Shown piece after piece: positions 1 through 10,986 of a DNA stretch of 64,000 nucleotides. This DNA comes from Cavia porcellus (taxonomy: Eukaryota; Chordata; Mammalia; Rodentia; Caviidae). The position numbers and the translations under genes are program-made. The first letter of the stretch is position 1. Each line of letters begins with the position of its first letter. A model generated the notes under the pieces. The model was not told where the DNA came from. It ran no database searches and saw only the letters and a list, made by a program, of their open reading frames with translations. The stretch is taken from positions 31,351,748-31,415,747 of the forward strand of contig NW_026947506.1 in the NCBI RefSeq assembly GCF_034190915.1. Direction: 5' to 3'.

Positions 1-391
1 ATCGCACTCGACACCAGTGTGCCAGGGGAGGCAGCCACACAGGCTACATGGAGCAAAACAGCATGGCTCAGACACAGAATCCTAGCTACAGCATGATCCC
101 AGGACAAGCTCTCCCAGGGATGGCCACTGTCTCTGAGCTAGACAAGACTTCTATTTAGCGATGGGTCACAGACCAACACAGAGACACTCACTGATCACAG
201 GGACCACTCCAGATTTCTAAATCACCAACCTGTGGGTTTCAGCAGGACTCTAACAAGCCCAGTGCATTTCCAGTCTGTGCCCTGAGTGTTCTGTCTATAC
301 CAAGGGGCCAGATACAACAGCGGTCCAGAGATCCATGGCTTCATAGTGGATCGCGTGGGACGTGACTCATCTTCCTACAAATGAAGAAGTA

Positions 392-392
<1 letters not shown>

Positions 393-426
<34 letters not shown>

Positions 427-442
427 ACACGCGCGCACGCGC
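393..442. repeat. (AC)n microsatellite
   Basis: About 16 AC units followed by ACACCC and a CG-alternating tail (ACGCGCGCACGCGC). The alternating purine-pyrimidine run, with embedded CG steps, could adopt Z-DNA. Confidence 0.95.
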
Positions 443-544
443 TGCCTGGGCTACACAGTGTGTCCTGAACATAAGCACCCTTGTTAGCTTCACTCAGAGT
501 CTAGCAATCTCCAGCTCAGGACCCTCCACAGGCCACAGGCCACA

Positions 545-625
545 GGCTGAACAGCAAGGCTCCCAAACAAAGCTGAGACTATTGACTATCTGGCCCTTTG
601 TAGAAACCTTTGCTAACTCCTGTTC
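545..625. mobile_element. Possible hAT-type DNA transposon remnant
   Basis: The segment with CTATCTGGCCCTTTGTAGAA followed by CTTTGCTAACTCCTG resembles the conserved end of an old mammalian hAT-like element. Related sequence occurs near 19.8-19.9 kb. Family assignment is from memory and uncertain. It is followed by an 18-base T run at 642-659. Confidence 0.4.
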
Positions 626-659
626 TAATGATTATGTATTCTTTTTTTTTTTTTTTTTT

Positions 660-2840
660 GAGTTTTCTAGATACTAGATTTAAAGTATAACTAAGTACAT
701 TTTAGAAGTTAACTCAACTTGTTCTCAGTATTTTCACTGTGGTTATAACTGCATCAATCTCATTCTTACCTAACAAATTATAATTCTGACATCCACACTT
801 TTTCTTAATATACAAAGAAGTATGCATAGATACACACTTATTTGCGACAAAATTTTAGAATTTCTCAGTCCTGATTTAATTGTAAAAATATTAGTGGATA
901 TCATCTACATACACAAAAACTTTTGTGGAAAAGTAAAAAAGCATTAGATATCACAAAACAGAATCTGCAAAGGACTCTAACTCATGACATGTTTGTGCCC
1001 ACAGGATAGACCATAAAACTGGCATGTGTTAGGTACAAGTATGGACCCCATGATGAACCATGAGGAACTAATCATTATGTACCACAAACCTGTGCTAATA
1101 AAATGTTTTTAAAGGAAGGCTCCCAAATGTAAACAGTCAAGAGAAAATCTTGTCACACCATCTGCACGGGGAAGCAAACTTCCCCGTGCAGAATAAACAT
1201 GTGGGCGCTGGTTTCACACCAGGGGTAGGGGTACAGCATGATGAGAAACACAAAGCAAAAACTGGGCATCCTTTCCTGCCGCATACTGCTGGCCAAGAAT
1301 CTGAGCCACTCCTAGTCCTCCGTTTGCTGAGGCGAAGGCGGGTGCCACGGTGCCAATCCCACATGTCTGAGCCCCTGCCAGAGGAAACTCACATCACGTG
1401 ACCCTGGACTGGACAGGAGAATCACAGAAGATGCAATCACTGGGGATCTGAATATTTCCTTCGGTGCCAGATCTGGGATACTCAACAGTTAAGAAGGAGG
1501 AATCCTCTTATTGAGATTCTGAGTGGCCCAGACTCCAGACACTCTGGGAAAAGATGCAGGTGGAAGCTAACATCATTTCAGTTCTCCTGTCAGAGAATCA
1601 GATATACTGTAATCTGCTTTTCCCTATGGTAAGAGGCCTCGCAGAGCCAGCCCTCAGCAAAGAGCTCAGGGCTCAGACTCTTTAGTGGAGGAGCAGCTGC
1701 TGGACTGGTCTGCAGAAGCAGTGAAGAAGCAAGATGGCCAGGCTTCGTGGAAGCAGGAGGTACCTGAGGGTGGCTTGGAGATAGGTCCCACTCAACCAAC
1801 TAGAGAGGTGTTCCCAGCCAATAGGGATGCTCACCAGGCGACGGGACAGACCCACTCAGAACCAGAAGAGACACAAGCTTTGGGAAGCCCAGTTCACTCA
1901 GGGTACAGCAAAAACAAGAAACGTGGCTGAGAGGAAGGCGACCCTAGCAGGCAAAGTACAGCACACACTGACTCTCCCTCCCATGGCACCTGTACTTGTG
2001 CCAGCCTCCCCACGGACCCCTGGACCTCAAAGAGCTTTCAGAAAAGGAAAGAACATGTTGCATGTGAAAACCCTGGTAAGGTAAAGGGCCATGGTCTTAG
2101 AAGGAGTGTGCTGGGACTGGAAGGATTCACATCTAAACACAATTAGTGTGCAATCCAGCAACCTCATGGGGTGCAGCTGTGTTACTTGTGAAAGGTGTTA
2201 CCTGTTCCTCCTGTTCCTCTAGAAGACAGGTCAGCCAGCCTTCTTCTTAGTAGCAGCCCAAACTCTCAGGGTGACCCACTTGTCCTTTGACCTGGATCCA
2301 GTGTTAACAAGCATCTCACTGGCCTCATAGCAGATGCTCAACAGGAATTGGTGGGATGGGAAAGTGAGCAAGTCAATGGATGTATCTGGAGGCTTTCCTT
2401 CTGGAGTTCCATCTGCTTGTAACATGCCAAATTCTGTTTTAAGGCTGGCCTTTCCAAATCTAGAGCTGTTATCAAAAAATATTTTGAACTGATAACTTAA
2501 AAATAACCCACATTAAAGCTCATGGGGTAGGCATTCATGATTAAAAAAAAAAAAAACCCTCCTGGAAAACAACAAGCAGCAGAGGATTTCACAGACCCAG
2601 CAGGGAGCATCCTCAGAGCACAGCAGATACCTCTCAATGAACTGCTGAAGCTCCTGGAACCTGAGTGAGACACGTGCTCACCATGACTGCATATGATACA
2701 GCAGCTAGGAGTCAGGGCACAGGGACCAAAAAGGCCACACATCAGATTGTTCAGAGGACAGCAGAACTATCATGACAACAATTGTTGGCGGCAGGGTCAA
2801 AGCAAAAAGTCTGACTGTAACCAGCAGGCAGAAGATAAAG
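660..2840. other. Intron without recognised feature
   Basis: The first 450 bases are AT-rich; the rest is of mixed composition. Short open frames on both strands overlap one another and show no recognisable protein. An A13 run lies near 2544-2556. No gene or RNA is supported here. Confidence 0.6.
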
Positions 2841-2849
2841 ACCTCATAA

Positions 2850-3440
2850 GATGCCATAAAATCTATCAAAGAGAAAATATTTAGGGAAAAATCTAATAAT
2901 GTGTGTGACTTCTAGCCTAGAACCTATAAAACTTGCTAAGAGCAATTAAAGACCAACTCAATAAATGGGAGACACGTAATGTTCATGATTTAGAGGTCAA
3001 AATAACGTTAAGAGGCTATTTATTCCCAAATTCCCAAATGATTTATAAATTTATTCCAATCCTAATCATAATCCATCAGAGCATTTCATAGGAATTAACA
3101 AATTCATTCTGTCTAGGGACACACAAATGACCAAAACCAGCCAGGAATCTAAAAGAACAAACATGGAGAGTTTCACTAGTGGATATCAAACCTGATTTGG
3201 AACTAGAAGCAAGAAAGGACAGTGTGGCACAGCAGAGACAGACAAAAGGACATTACAGTACAGTAGAGACCAATTCACTTCCACCCAGGAACCACCACCA
3301 GGCTGGTATCAGGGCAACAGGGTGCCGACAGAATCCTAGAAACAGCGCTCTTTCCAAACCAGATCATCTGCAGAGATCAGAGGACAAAACAAATCCATCT
3401 GCCCGTCTCACATTGCACGTGAAGCCCAGTTCCATCCTGC
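2850..3440 (+). mobile_element. L1M-type LINE, ORF2 3' region, sense, first part
   Basis: Degenerate match to the end of a mammalian L1 ORF2 in the plus orientation. The run through AAAATATTTAGGGAAAAAT, CTCAATAAATGGGAGACA, GATTTAGAGGTCAAAATAA and GACAGTGTGGCACAGCAGAG follows the expected L1 order. The frame is broken in many places, so this is an old relic. It is interrupted by a B1-ID SINE and an AC microsatellite and resumes at about 3650. The 5' edge is approximate. Confidence 0.8.
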
Positions 3441-3594
3441 TGCAGTGGTGCACACTCACAATCCCACCTACTTCGGAGGCTACAACAGGAGGATTATAAG
3501 TTTGAGGTCAGCCTCGGCAACTTGGCAAACTCCATCTCTTGTAACAAAAATAAGGGAGCTGGGGATGTGACATAGTAAGTAGCAGGATGTTCAA

Positions 3595-3600
<6 letters not shown>
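3441..3600 (+). mobile_element. B1-ID dimeric SINE
   Basis: A diverged B1 half (GTGGTGCACACTCACAATCC ... GAGGTCAGCCT ... CTCCATCTC) is followed after an A-rich linker by an ID half (GGGAGCTGGGGATGTGACAT). It is inserted in the L1M fragment and its tail runs into the AC microsatellite. Boundaries are approximate. Confidence 0.7.

Positions 3601-3647
<47 letters not shown>
3596..3647. repeat. (AC)26 microsatellite
   Basis: An uninterrupted AC run of about 52 bp directly follows the B1-ID SINE, suggesting it grew from the SINE tail. Confidence 0.95.
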
Positions 3648-3649
<2 letters not shown>

Positions 3650-3650
<1 letters not shown>

Positions 3651-3865
3651 ACCCATCAGATTGAAGTGTGGAAGGTAAAGCCACACAGTATTCAGAGAAA
3701 ACACTGAAATCTCTTTAATGTGCTCATGATTTTACTAGGCAAAGATATTTAATCAAGACTCCAAAAGCATCAAAACAAAGCTAAAAAAAAAAATCAGTCT
3801 GTTGGACTACATTAAAACTGAAAACTTCTGTTCATCATGGACACAATCCAATTGGTTTAGCAAAG
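3650..3865 (+). mobile_element. L1M-type LINE, ORF2 3' region, second part
   Basis: Continuation of the L1 fragment after the SINE. Diagnostic pieces include TTTTACTAGGCAAAGATAT, AAAAGCATCAAAACAAAG, TTGGACTACATTAAAACTGA and AAAACTTCTGTTCATCATGG, which match the L1 ORF2 C-terminal coding region in order. Same orientation as the upstream part, so both belong to one insertion. Confidence 0.8.
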
Positions 3866-3869
3866 TTCT

Positions 3870-4140
3870 GGATATGGTTGAATGTATTCACTGAAGACAG
3901 ATTCCCTCCAACAGGTTTATAGCCTGGATAAATAAACAAGAAAGAAGGAAGGCTCACTGCCTCCGGCCTGCCCTGCCATGAACTGTCCCCGCTCTGCTAT
4001 GCTCCTCTGTCATGCTGCTCTGCTTGAAGCCAGCTAAATGTGGATTGAAACCTCTATAAACTATGAGCCCAAACCAACCTCTCCTCCTTTAACTTGTTGT
4101 TGGGGTATTTTATTCCAGCAACAAGAAAGTAACTAGGACA
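3870..4140 (+). mobile_element. MaLR-like solo LTR (old)
   Basis: The 3' half has the pattern of ERVL-MaLR LTRs: GAAACCTCTATAAACTATGA, GAGCCCAAACCAACCTCTCC and the terminal AACAAGAAAGTAACTAGGACA. No internal retroviral coding sequence is seen. It resembles the LTR at 37.75-38.09 kb (shared TTCACTGAAG-type 5' segment). The start is approximate and the exact family was not assigned. Confidence 0.65.
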
Positions 4141-7100
4141 TACCCCACACAATACCATGAGACTCTATGACAGGTATCAACTGGGTGGGTCAGGTCTCTG
4201 AGACATGTGGAGCCAACAAGTGGGGTAGCACTCACCTGCGGGTGCAGCTGCCTGTGCAGGGCTGGGAAAAGCACATGCTGGGCAAGACCCTGCATTGTGG
4301 GCTCTGAGGTATAAGCTGCCAATGTCAGGCAGATACTAAATAAATCACACAAACAGCACTCAACTCTATTTCCCCTTGACACACATTTCTTACAGGAGTT
4401 CATCATCTGTGAGATGTGACTTTGCCACCTGACTACAGAGGAATGATGAAACAGCCATGGGGGCTAACCGAGTCCTGCAGTAGAGAGTTGTCCCCGGGCA
4501 TGGTACCAGCAGGCTCTGCCCCTCTCACTCTACACCCACAGAGAGTTGCTCTTGCCCACATTTCTTTCAGGACAGCTCTGCAAAGTAGCCCGGGTCACTC
4601 AACTGTGACTGTTCTGTGGTCTCCAGCTCTGCCAATGGCGACCAGCCACCCCATGCCTCTGCCCTACACACGTCCCAACTTCTGCGCACACAAAGAGGGA
4701 CAGGTCACCACCTTACAGAGGAGAAGTGACAAGTCAGGAAGAAGTAGGAGACTAGCAATCAGACAGCACATTCCTGGATGGTACAGACACAGGCCCAAAA
4801 CGCCTCCTGCTTGCTGGCTAGCCAATAAAAGGCAGTGGGAGGCAGCGATGACCACAGGCAAGTCTGTTTCTGACCCTCTGGGCCTGAACTTCCTGCTGCT
4901 GGACACCCTGGACAAGCCACCTAGGGTGGAACCTACAACAGGAAAGCCTTACTTCTGAGATGCCCCTGGCACTCTCGTCTACCCTGAGAATCTGTCTCAT
5001 CTTGCCTCAGTCTTCCTCCAAAATCAATACCAGCCATGCTGAGCACTATAGACAGTGTACCACTGCTCACGTCTCTCTGGCCTCGGGAGGTGGACAATGC
5101 ATCAAAGGACTCTGCTACAGGGACACAGTGCACAGTGCCCAAGCAGTGGTCCTGAAACCACAAAATAATCACTACCACTTTTGAAGAGTTTCCTACCTTA
5201 CAAAGGATATTTTACAGAATTCAGCAGCTCTGACCCTCCCGGCAAGCAAAAAAAAGAAGAGAGACAAGAAAGAAGGGTCAGGACAGTCACTTTCACCTCC
5301 AGGGAAGCCTACTCAGGCTATCTGCTTGCAGTAATACATTGGCCAGCACACAGGCAAGACAAAACCTAGAAGGAAAATCCCAACCTCCTGAAACCTGGGA
5401 CTACAGCACTCAGGTCCACACTTGAGGGGTCGCAGGGCAGGATGTCACCATGACAACCAAACCCTGCTCCACAGCCACTGTATATGACACGGCTTGCTGT
5501 CAAGGGAGCAGTGATGTATAACCCTGACAGGTGTCCCCTATGACCACTCTATTCGGAGTGGGGGAGGCAGTGGGGTGGGGCAGAGAAAAGGGAAGGACTT
5601 TACTTCATTAAAAATTTTCTTACTCAAAGTTAGTTTTTACAGCTTATATTCTATAAATAATATTCTGCAACCATGTTGTGGAATATTAGGGCACACTGGA
5701 AATAGCTCATTTCAAATAGGAAAATGGTTTGTGTTCACCCAGTTCTAGAAGCCAATTTTCAATTGCTTAAAATAGTCATGATATTTTACCAAGGTAATTA
5801 TACTCTTAGCTATCAGTAACAATTAACTCCTTAGACTGGAGTCGCTTAATAAAGGTCTCAAAATAAAATTGCACATTCCAAGCACTGTATACTTAAATGT
5901 CAAGCACACAAACAGCCCTGCAGAGGCTAAGAGCCATCTGCAAAGCTCACCATGGCCAGATCCAAAGCTCTCCCGGAGATGCTGCTGGAAGTGGTCAAGG
6001 CAGGCACCCCCTAACCCCACCAAACTCAGGGAAAGATCCTGAGGGCCAAAGATAGCCTGCTCAGGGACTCTCATAGAGGGTACTCTGCACCCACAGCAGG
6101 CCACGCTGGCATCTTTGGGAGGTGGGCAGCAGCAGGGATGTCACCTTGCTCCATCACACTGGCCAGGCAAGAAGGATCCCTGCATCTGGCCCAGAGGCCA
6201 CACGGGTGATTGGTATCGACCATCGCCACACGCCTTGGAGGGACAGTTGGCGTGAATAAGCAGTTAGTGTCAGGCAATCAATACCTATCTTCTCACTAAC
6301 TCAGAGAGACACCATGAGCACGGCATGGGTTGGGGCATGGCTGATTTGGGACAGAAAGTGATCGGCTTTTAATCTGCTCAACAGAGGAAAGAAAAATGGA
6401 AATTTCCTACCTTAAGAGCTCAAAGTGTGAATTTCAAAGAGAGAAACCTCCCAAGAAAGTAGTCAAGTGCTGGTGGCCTGTGCCAATACCCACAGCAGTG
6501 ACAGAAGAGCACAGAGCACACATGTTGCCAACATTAAACTCCTAGTTTTAATTTTCTTCTCTGAACACTGACCTCGACCTACACAGTCAGGCCTACTGAT
6601 TTTTCACCTCCCACACCCAGCCCAATTTGCACTTTCAGTAGAGTCCTCCTGAGTCACAGGGAGCTAACACTCCACAATGGGACGAGCTCTGAGGTAGAAG
6701 AGTTTGCCCGACTGAGGCTACCAGTGTTCTGAGCATCCTTCAGGTTGGACTACATGCAAAGAGCGGCAGCTTCAGTGTGCTGTGTGCACTTTCCACTCAT
6801 GATACTTTCAACTTGGGGTAGCTTGACTGGGATGTAAACCCTTGTAGTTCCAGAAGCATATGTAGCCACATAAAACCTACCAGGGACAAGAATCATTGCT
6901 ACTGGAAACTTGTGAACTTGCTCTTCAATGTCCTGGAAGCCTTCATCCCAGAATAAAACTAAAAACTCATCACCTGAGGTGACCAGTGCGGATGCTGCTA
7001 TAGGTTCACACTGAGGAAACACATGAGGGAAGCCAGACTTCCCACTGCCAGCCTGGGATTCCAGAGAAGTGAGGGGCTGCAGTAGCCCATTGAGAGCTGA

Positions 7101-7640
7101 ACCCAAGCAAGGACTCCTGTGGACTCGTGTAGTGTGGTGCAGACATCCCACAGAGGCACAGATGCTCATACATATGAGCTGGCGTGCACACACATCTCCC
7201 TCCTCTTTTGGGCTGACAGGGCCTGGACCAACAGCACCAGACCCATCACTTTGTATAAAAGGAAGCGAAGAAACAGCTGACTGTAGGACTGGGACAGGAA
7301 AGACACAGGTGCGCCTGGAGCATCTTACAGGGCCACTCTAAGACAGTGCTCAGAACAAATGCACCTCACACACACATGAAACCATAATGACAGAGACACA
7401 TGAAAAAGATCCCAGATGGCACTGAAAGAGCCCCAAAGTTACTAGCTAATAAAGCAGTGCTGGGTTAAAGCCTAAAACCTAACATAAATGCTCCAACAGC
7501 CCCTCTGATATAGATAATTGGGGGAAGAAACAAGCCACCCATGCTAAAGATCCCACATAATTTATGTAGACTGCCTCCAGGGAGAACCACTATCTCCCAC
7601 CCGTTAGGTGTGGGTAGCTTCAGAAGATCACATTTTTTGT
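4141..7640. other. Intron without recognised gene
   Basis: Contains overlapping open frames, the longest being 180 codons on the plus strand at 4416-4958. None resembles a known protein, and antisense frames of similar length overlap it. An AT-rich patch lies at about 5600-5830. An open minus-strand segment at 6750-7010 with an acceptor-like upstream sequence is discussed under findings. Confidence 0.6.
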
Positions 7641-7790
7641 CAAATGTGGTAGTGCAGGCCTACAGTTCCAGCACTCAGAAGGCTGGGGCAGGAGGATTGT
7701 CATGAGTCTGAGGCCAGCCTGAACTACATAACAAGACCCTGTCTCAAAACAAAACAAACAAAAAACTAAACAAAAACAAAAAGATTACTG
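7641..7790 (+). mobile_element. B1-type SINE
   Basis: Clear B1 landmarks: GTGGTAGTGCAGGCCTACAG, GGCTGGGGCAGGAGGATTG, GAGGCCAGCCTGAACTACAT and AGACCCTGTCTCAAAAC, then an A-rich tail of AAAACAAAC-type repeats. Confidence 0.9.
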
Positions 7791-7824
7791 TAATTTTATA
7801 ATAAATCTTGGAATCAGGTAATTA

Positions 7825-7905
7825 AGAAGAAGTAGCAGCAGTGGAGGAAGAAGAGGGGGAGGAGAAGGAGAAGAAAAGAGGAAGAGAAGAAAGAGGAATA
7901 GCAGC
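7825..7905. repeat. Purine-rich (GAA/GGA) low-complexity tract
   Basis: A run of GAAGAAG, GGAGGAAGAAG and GGAGAAGGAG motifs, almost purely purine on the plus strand. Minus-strand translation gives meaningless S/L/F/P-rich frames. Confidence 0.9.
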
Positions 7906-9857
7906 AGCACACGTGGGAAACTGGGAAACAAGGACTTTGGAGTGAAAAAACCTGACCAATAAAAGCCTGCCAGGTGCTGAAGGTCAACAGCACCCATGCT
8001 AGGTCAGGCAGACAGCACGGCCCTTTTACAGGGCATGATGAGAGGGCTCCCCTCTGCAGCCCTCCTCCCCAGCCCACAACTCCAAGGAAGCATGAGAAAA
8101 CATAAGGTAAACCTGAAAAGGAGAAATTTCTCACAAGTGCCAAGGTCATCAGAAACAAAGTGTGAGAGACCATCACAGCCAAGAGGAGATGGGGTACTAA
8201 ATGTCACACGGTACGAAAGCTATATCCTAAAAAGAAAAAAAGCATTTCATAAAAACTAAGGGACTCTAAAGAAAGTACTAATTTTTGTTAATAATGAGTC
8301 AACACTGTTTTATTAATTTTATCAAGTGTGTCACACAAATGTAAGTGTTAATAATGGAATGTTTACAAGCTAACCCAGTCTGAGTACTCCGTTATGTCAG
8401 CTGGGTGCACCAGACCATGTTGCCTGAAGCGCCCCCTTCTCCCAAGAGAACTGCACACCCACTGCCAGCCTCAGAGCCACCCACCACTGCCTCGCAGCCT
8501 CCTAGAACTACTCCACTTCTTTCCAGCTGGCACACGGGAAGCCACATCTCTAGGACACAAGTAGGACAAAGTCTCCCGCCAGAGTGGGTATGGACCTGGC
8601 CGTGGTGCGCTCTGCATGATGGCCTGACAGCCACCTCAGACAGGAACCAATAAGCCAATGCAATGAACCACCAGAGCCACATTCCCAGGGACCAGAACCA
8701 GCCTGCTGAGCAGGGAAACAAGGCTAGAGAGTCCGACAGCTGGCTGTAAGCTCAAGGGCAAGGTTGGCCTCCAGGCCACAGGACCACAGCACAGCCTCCA
8801 TATGAGAATCACATGGGTCAGCTGTCCACCCCCATTTCACATCCTTATCCCCATATGACTCTCAGGGCCCTGGCTCCTGTGTCCCAGACTGTGCATCCCC
8901 CACCACCAGTGCAGGGAGCCGTGTGGCATGTGACATGCATGCCATGGCTGCTAGGCCAGCCACTTTCTCAGCCTGCTTCCATGTGTCTGCATGCTGACAC
9001 CTGTAGCTCCAAGAAAGCTTCCTTCTCTCTTGGTCACAGTTCTGCACAGAAGAGCACCAGTTCTCCACACACAGCAAATCCTTCAAGTCTTTGCTTAGAC
9101 CTGATCTCAGACAACTCCCTCCATGTCACCATGGAGCCGCTTGTCTCTTCTCTGTCACGGCTGGCGAGCACGTGCAGCTGAGTACCACCACTGCCCCTTG
9201 ACCTTGGACTGTGGAGCCTATAAAGACTACGTGCATAAACACATTCAGGGAACCTTGTGCTGACACTGGCAGACATATGACAGACATCTGGGGAGGAAGG
9301 GAGGATGGAGGAGGCCCAGAGTCTCACCCCGTGAGTCCAGCAAAAGGAGTCACACCCAAGGGCAAGCACTTTCTCTACCAAGGTGCAGCCTTGGGCTGAG
9401 CTACTCATGAAAACACTTTGAAAATCTCTCTTCTCTGGTGCTGAAGAAGACATCAGCTCCAGGAAGTCCAGTGTGACACCAAACAGACATACGGGTTCCT
9501 TTAAGAGATAGCAAGATGCTGCCAAGAATGTGCAGAACATGAAACAGCAGCATGCAGGAGCTGAAACACAATTCATTTCCTAAAAACTTACTCAGCAGGA
9601 GGTCCCAGTAGCAAGACAGTTCCTGGTGCACCCCAGTCATGACCAAGAGCAGGCAGACATTCATGGATGCAGCACCTGTTACTTCCCAGCTGCACCATCT
9701 TCCTGGGAGAGGGGCAGACAACACAGGCTCCTCTGCTCACTCAATATGAGGGTGGACATGGACAGCTGCCCTGCCAGCAAGCTGGGCATCCCACCCTTGC
9801 CTAGAGGGCACTTGGCGACAAACTGGTTCTTGTCTTCTGAAATTTCAGGACCCATGC
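7906..9857. other. Intron without recognised feature
   Basis: No repeat or gene recognised. Several open frames of 80-180 codons overlap in opposite directions (for example minus 9034-9576 and plus 8813-9181), which is the pattern expected of noncoding DNA of moderate GC. Confidence 0.55.
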
Positions 9858-9860
9858 AAC

Positions 9861-10040
9861 TTTTTTCTTTAACCCCAATACTGGGGACTGAATCTAGGGC
9901 CTTTGCACTGAGTTATATTCCCAGCCCTTTGGGAGGAGGGGGGCAAAGTCTTACTAAATTGCTTGCGCTGGTTAGAACTTGTGATCCTCCTGCCTCAGCC
10001 TCCCACAGTGCTAGGATTATAGTCGTGTGCCAGCACACTT
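9861..10040 (-). mobile_element. B1-ID dimeric SINE
   Basis: Reverse orientation: a T-rich start, then the ID half (CCAATACTGGGGACTGAAT ... GAGTTATATTCCCAGCCC), then the B1 half (AACTTGTGATCCTCCTGCC, CAGCCTCCCACAGTGCTAG, GTGTGCCAGCACACTTAGC). The order is as expected for a B1-ID fusion read on the minus strand. Confidence 0.85.
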
Positions 10041-10067
10041 AGCTAACAGTGACTTGGCGGGGGGGGG

Positions 10068-10186
10068 TATTCTTGAGGCAGGATTTCACTATATGGTTCA
10101 CGTTGGCCTTAAACTCACAACACTCTTCCTGCCTCAGCCTCCTGAGTACTGGTATTACAGGTGTGCACCACTACACCTGGCTTTCA
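10068..10186 (-). mobile_element. B1-type SINE
   Basis: Reverse-orientation B1: CTTGAGGCAGGATTTCACT, CCTTAAACTCACAACACTC, CTGCCTCAGCCTCCTGAGTA, GGTGTGCACCACTACACCTG. It lies about 30 bp from the preceding dimer in the same orientation, separated by a G run. Confidence 0.9.
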
Positions 10187-10801
10187 TGGTGACATTTTAA
10201 GTAATGTCAAAAACCATTCATGCCTGCAACCTCAGCTTAATGTGCTAACATCAGAACCCCTTTGGGCCAGAACAATTAGAAAAAACTACCCATCAGAATT
10301 GTCCCCCTGATATCTGCAAACAAGCAACCTCCCTCTTCCACATCCTAGACCAGAGCCACTCCAGCTTCCTCTGCACTTTCTGCCAGTAAACGACAGGACA
10401 GCTGTCTACCCACTAGGGCTTAACAGTTTAGTTTTGACCCTACTGCCAGAGGGCAGCCTGCAGCCTGCAGAGGGCGATGGGCTGGGGCACTGGATGTTGG
10501 ACAGGTATCAAGAAAAGTGGAACCCACTGAGAACATTGGACTGCGTGGACTCTGGCATTCCAAAGACAAGAGAACACAACCTAACCAAACTGCCAAGTGC
10601 ATCCTCCTGAGTAGAGCGGAGAGCTCACACTGCCCCTGGTCATGGTTCTCAGGCAGTTACACACAACTCTGCCCAAGATGTGAACATGCAGATCTCACTC
10701 AGCAGGTAATTATGCTTGGCTTTGCAGATGTTGGGAGACAGGTGAGAAGTCACAGAGAGGGCAGATGAGGACAAGGCAGGAATAGTCCTCTGCCCCTCCG
10801 G

Positions 10802-10811
10802 GTGCCCACAC
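10802..10811 (-). other. MAD1L1: Splice donor of the MAD1L1 exon (GTGTGG)
   Basis: The exon ends with the codon AAG and is followed on the minus strand by GTGTGGGCAC. The GT is invariant and +5 is G, but +3 is T and +4 is G, so the site departs from the GTRAGT consensus. The conserved LLLTK ending, with E-R-D expected to follow in the next exon, supports this boundary over any alternative. Confidence 0.85.
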
Positions 10812-10956
10812 CTTGGTTAGCAGCAGGACACGCTTCTGCAGCCTCCGGGCCAGTGCCTCATGGTTCTCGCGCTTCTTCCTCTCCTCCAGGAGCTGGCCAC
10901 TGACCTGTCGCACCTCTTCCTGTAGCTGCTGCTGGGCCTTCTCCAGCCCCCGGGCA
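10812..10956 (-). CDS. MAD1L1: MAD1L1 internal exon (coiled-coil segment of MAD1)
   Basis: This is the only coding exon recognised in the window. Read on the minus strand it gives one base plus 48 codons, beginning [17 protein letters not shown] and ending [15 protein letters not shown]. That closely matches the central coiled coil of vertebrate MAD1 as I remember it, roughly residues 380-440 of about 720. From memory the human protein differs at only about three positions. MAD1 is a homodimeric coiled-coil protein that recruits MAD2 to unattached kinetochores and nuclear pores in the spindle assembly checkpoint. This piece is rod, rich in E, K, R, Q and L with heptad-like leucines. It lies N-terminal to the MAD2-interaction motif and the C-terminal RWD-like head, neither of which is in the window. 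The acceptor is ...CCCTGTGCAG before 10956 and the donor is AAG|GTGTGGGC after 10812. The exon starts in phase 2 (the first T completes a serine codon) and ends on a codon boundary. The gene identity is secure; the exon number was not determined. Confidence 0.95.
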
Positions 10957-10985
10957 CTGCACAGGGAAAGCAAGATGGCAGAGCA
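10957..10985 (-). other. MAD1L1: Splice acceptor region of the MAD1L1 exon
   Basis: Reading toward the exon on the minus strand, the sequence runs CTTGCTTTCCCTGTGCAG, a short polypyrimidine tract followed by the invariant AG at 10958-10957. It sets the 5' edge of the exon at 10956 and gives the phase expected for the ...S-ARGLEK junction. The exon edge therefore rests on both splice-site sequence and protein match. Confidence 0.85.
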
Positions 10986-10986
10986 G

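Larger units (their letters stand above)
1..10811 (-). other. MAD1L1: MAD1L1 intron downstream (3') of the recognised exon, partial
   Basis: The gene runs on the minus strand, so this stretch lies 3' of the exon in transcript order. I looked for the next coding segment (the E-R-D-G-M-R-A-I-L-G-S-Y-D region) and did not find it. The intron therefore appears to continue beyond base 1. It contains an L1M fragment, an LTR, B1 and B1-ID SINEs and simple repeats. Confidence 0.8.

Noticed and set aside
3596..3647. Tandem repeats suggesting a CRISPR array
   Set aside because: Only simple-sequence microsatellites and two small minisatellites are present; no regular repeat-spacer pattern, and the DNA is mammalian.
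4416..4958. 180-codon plus-strand open frame
   Set aside because: Opposed frames of 60-83 codons overlap it, and the product has no familiar motif or conserved-looking stretch.
9034..9576. 180-codon minus-strand open frame on the MAD1L1 strand
   Set aside because: Cysteine- and serine-rich with no known family, overlaps a plus-strand frame of 122 codons and has no splice-site support.
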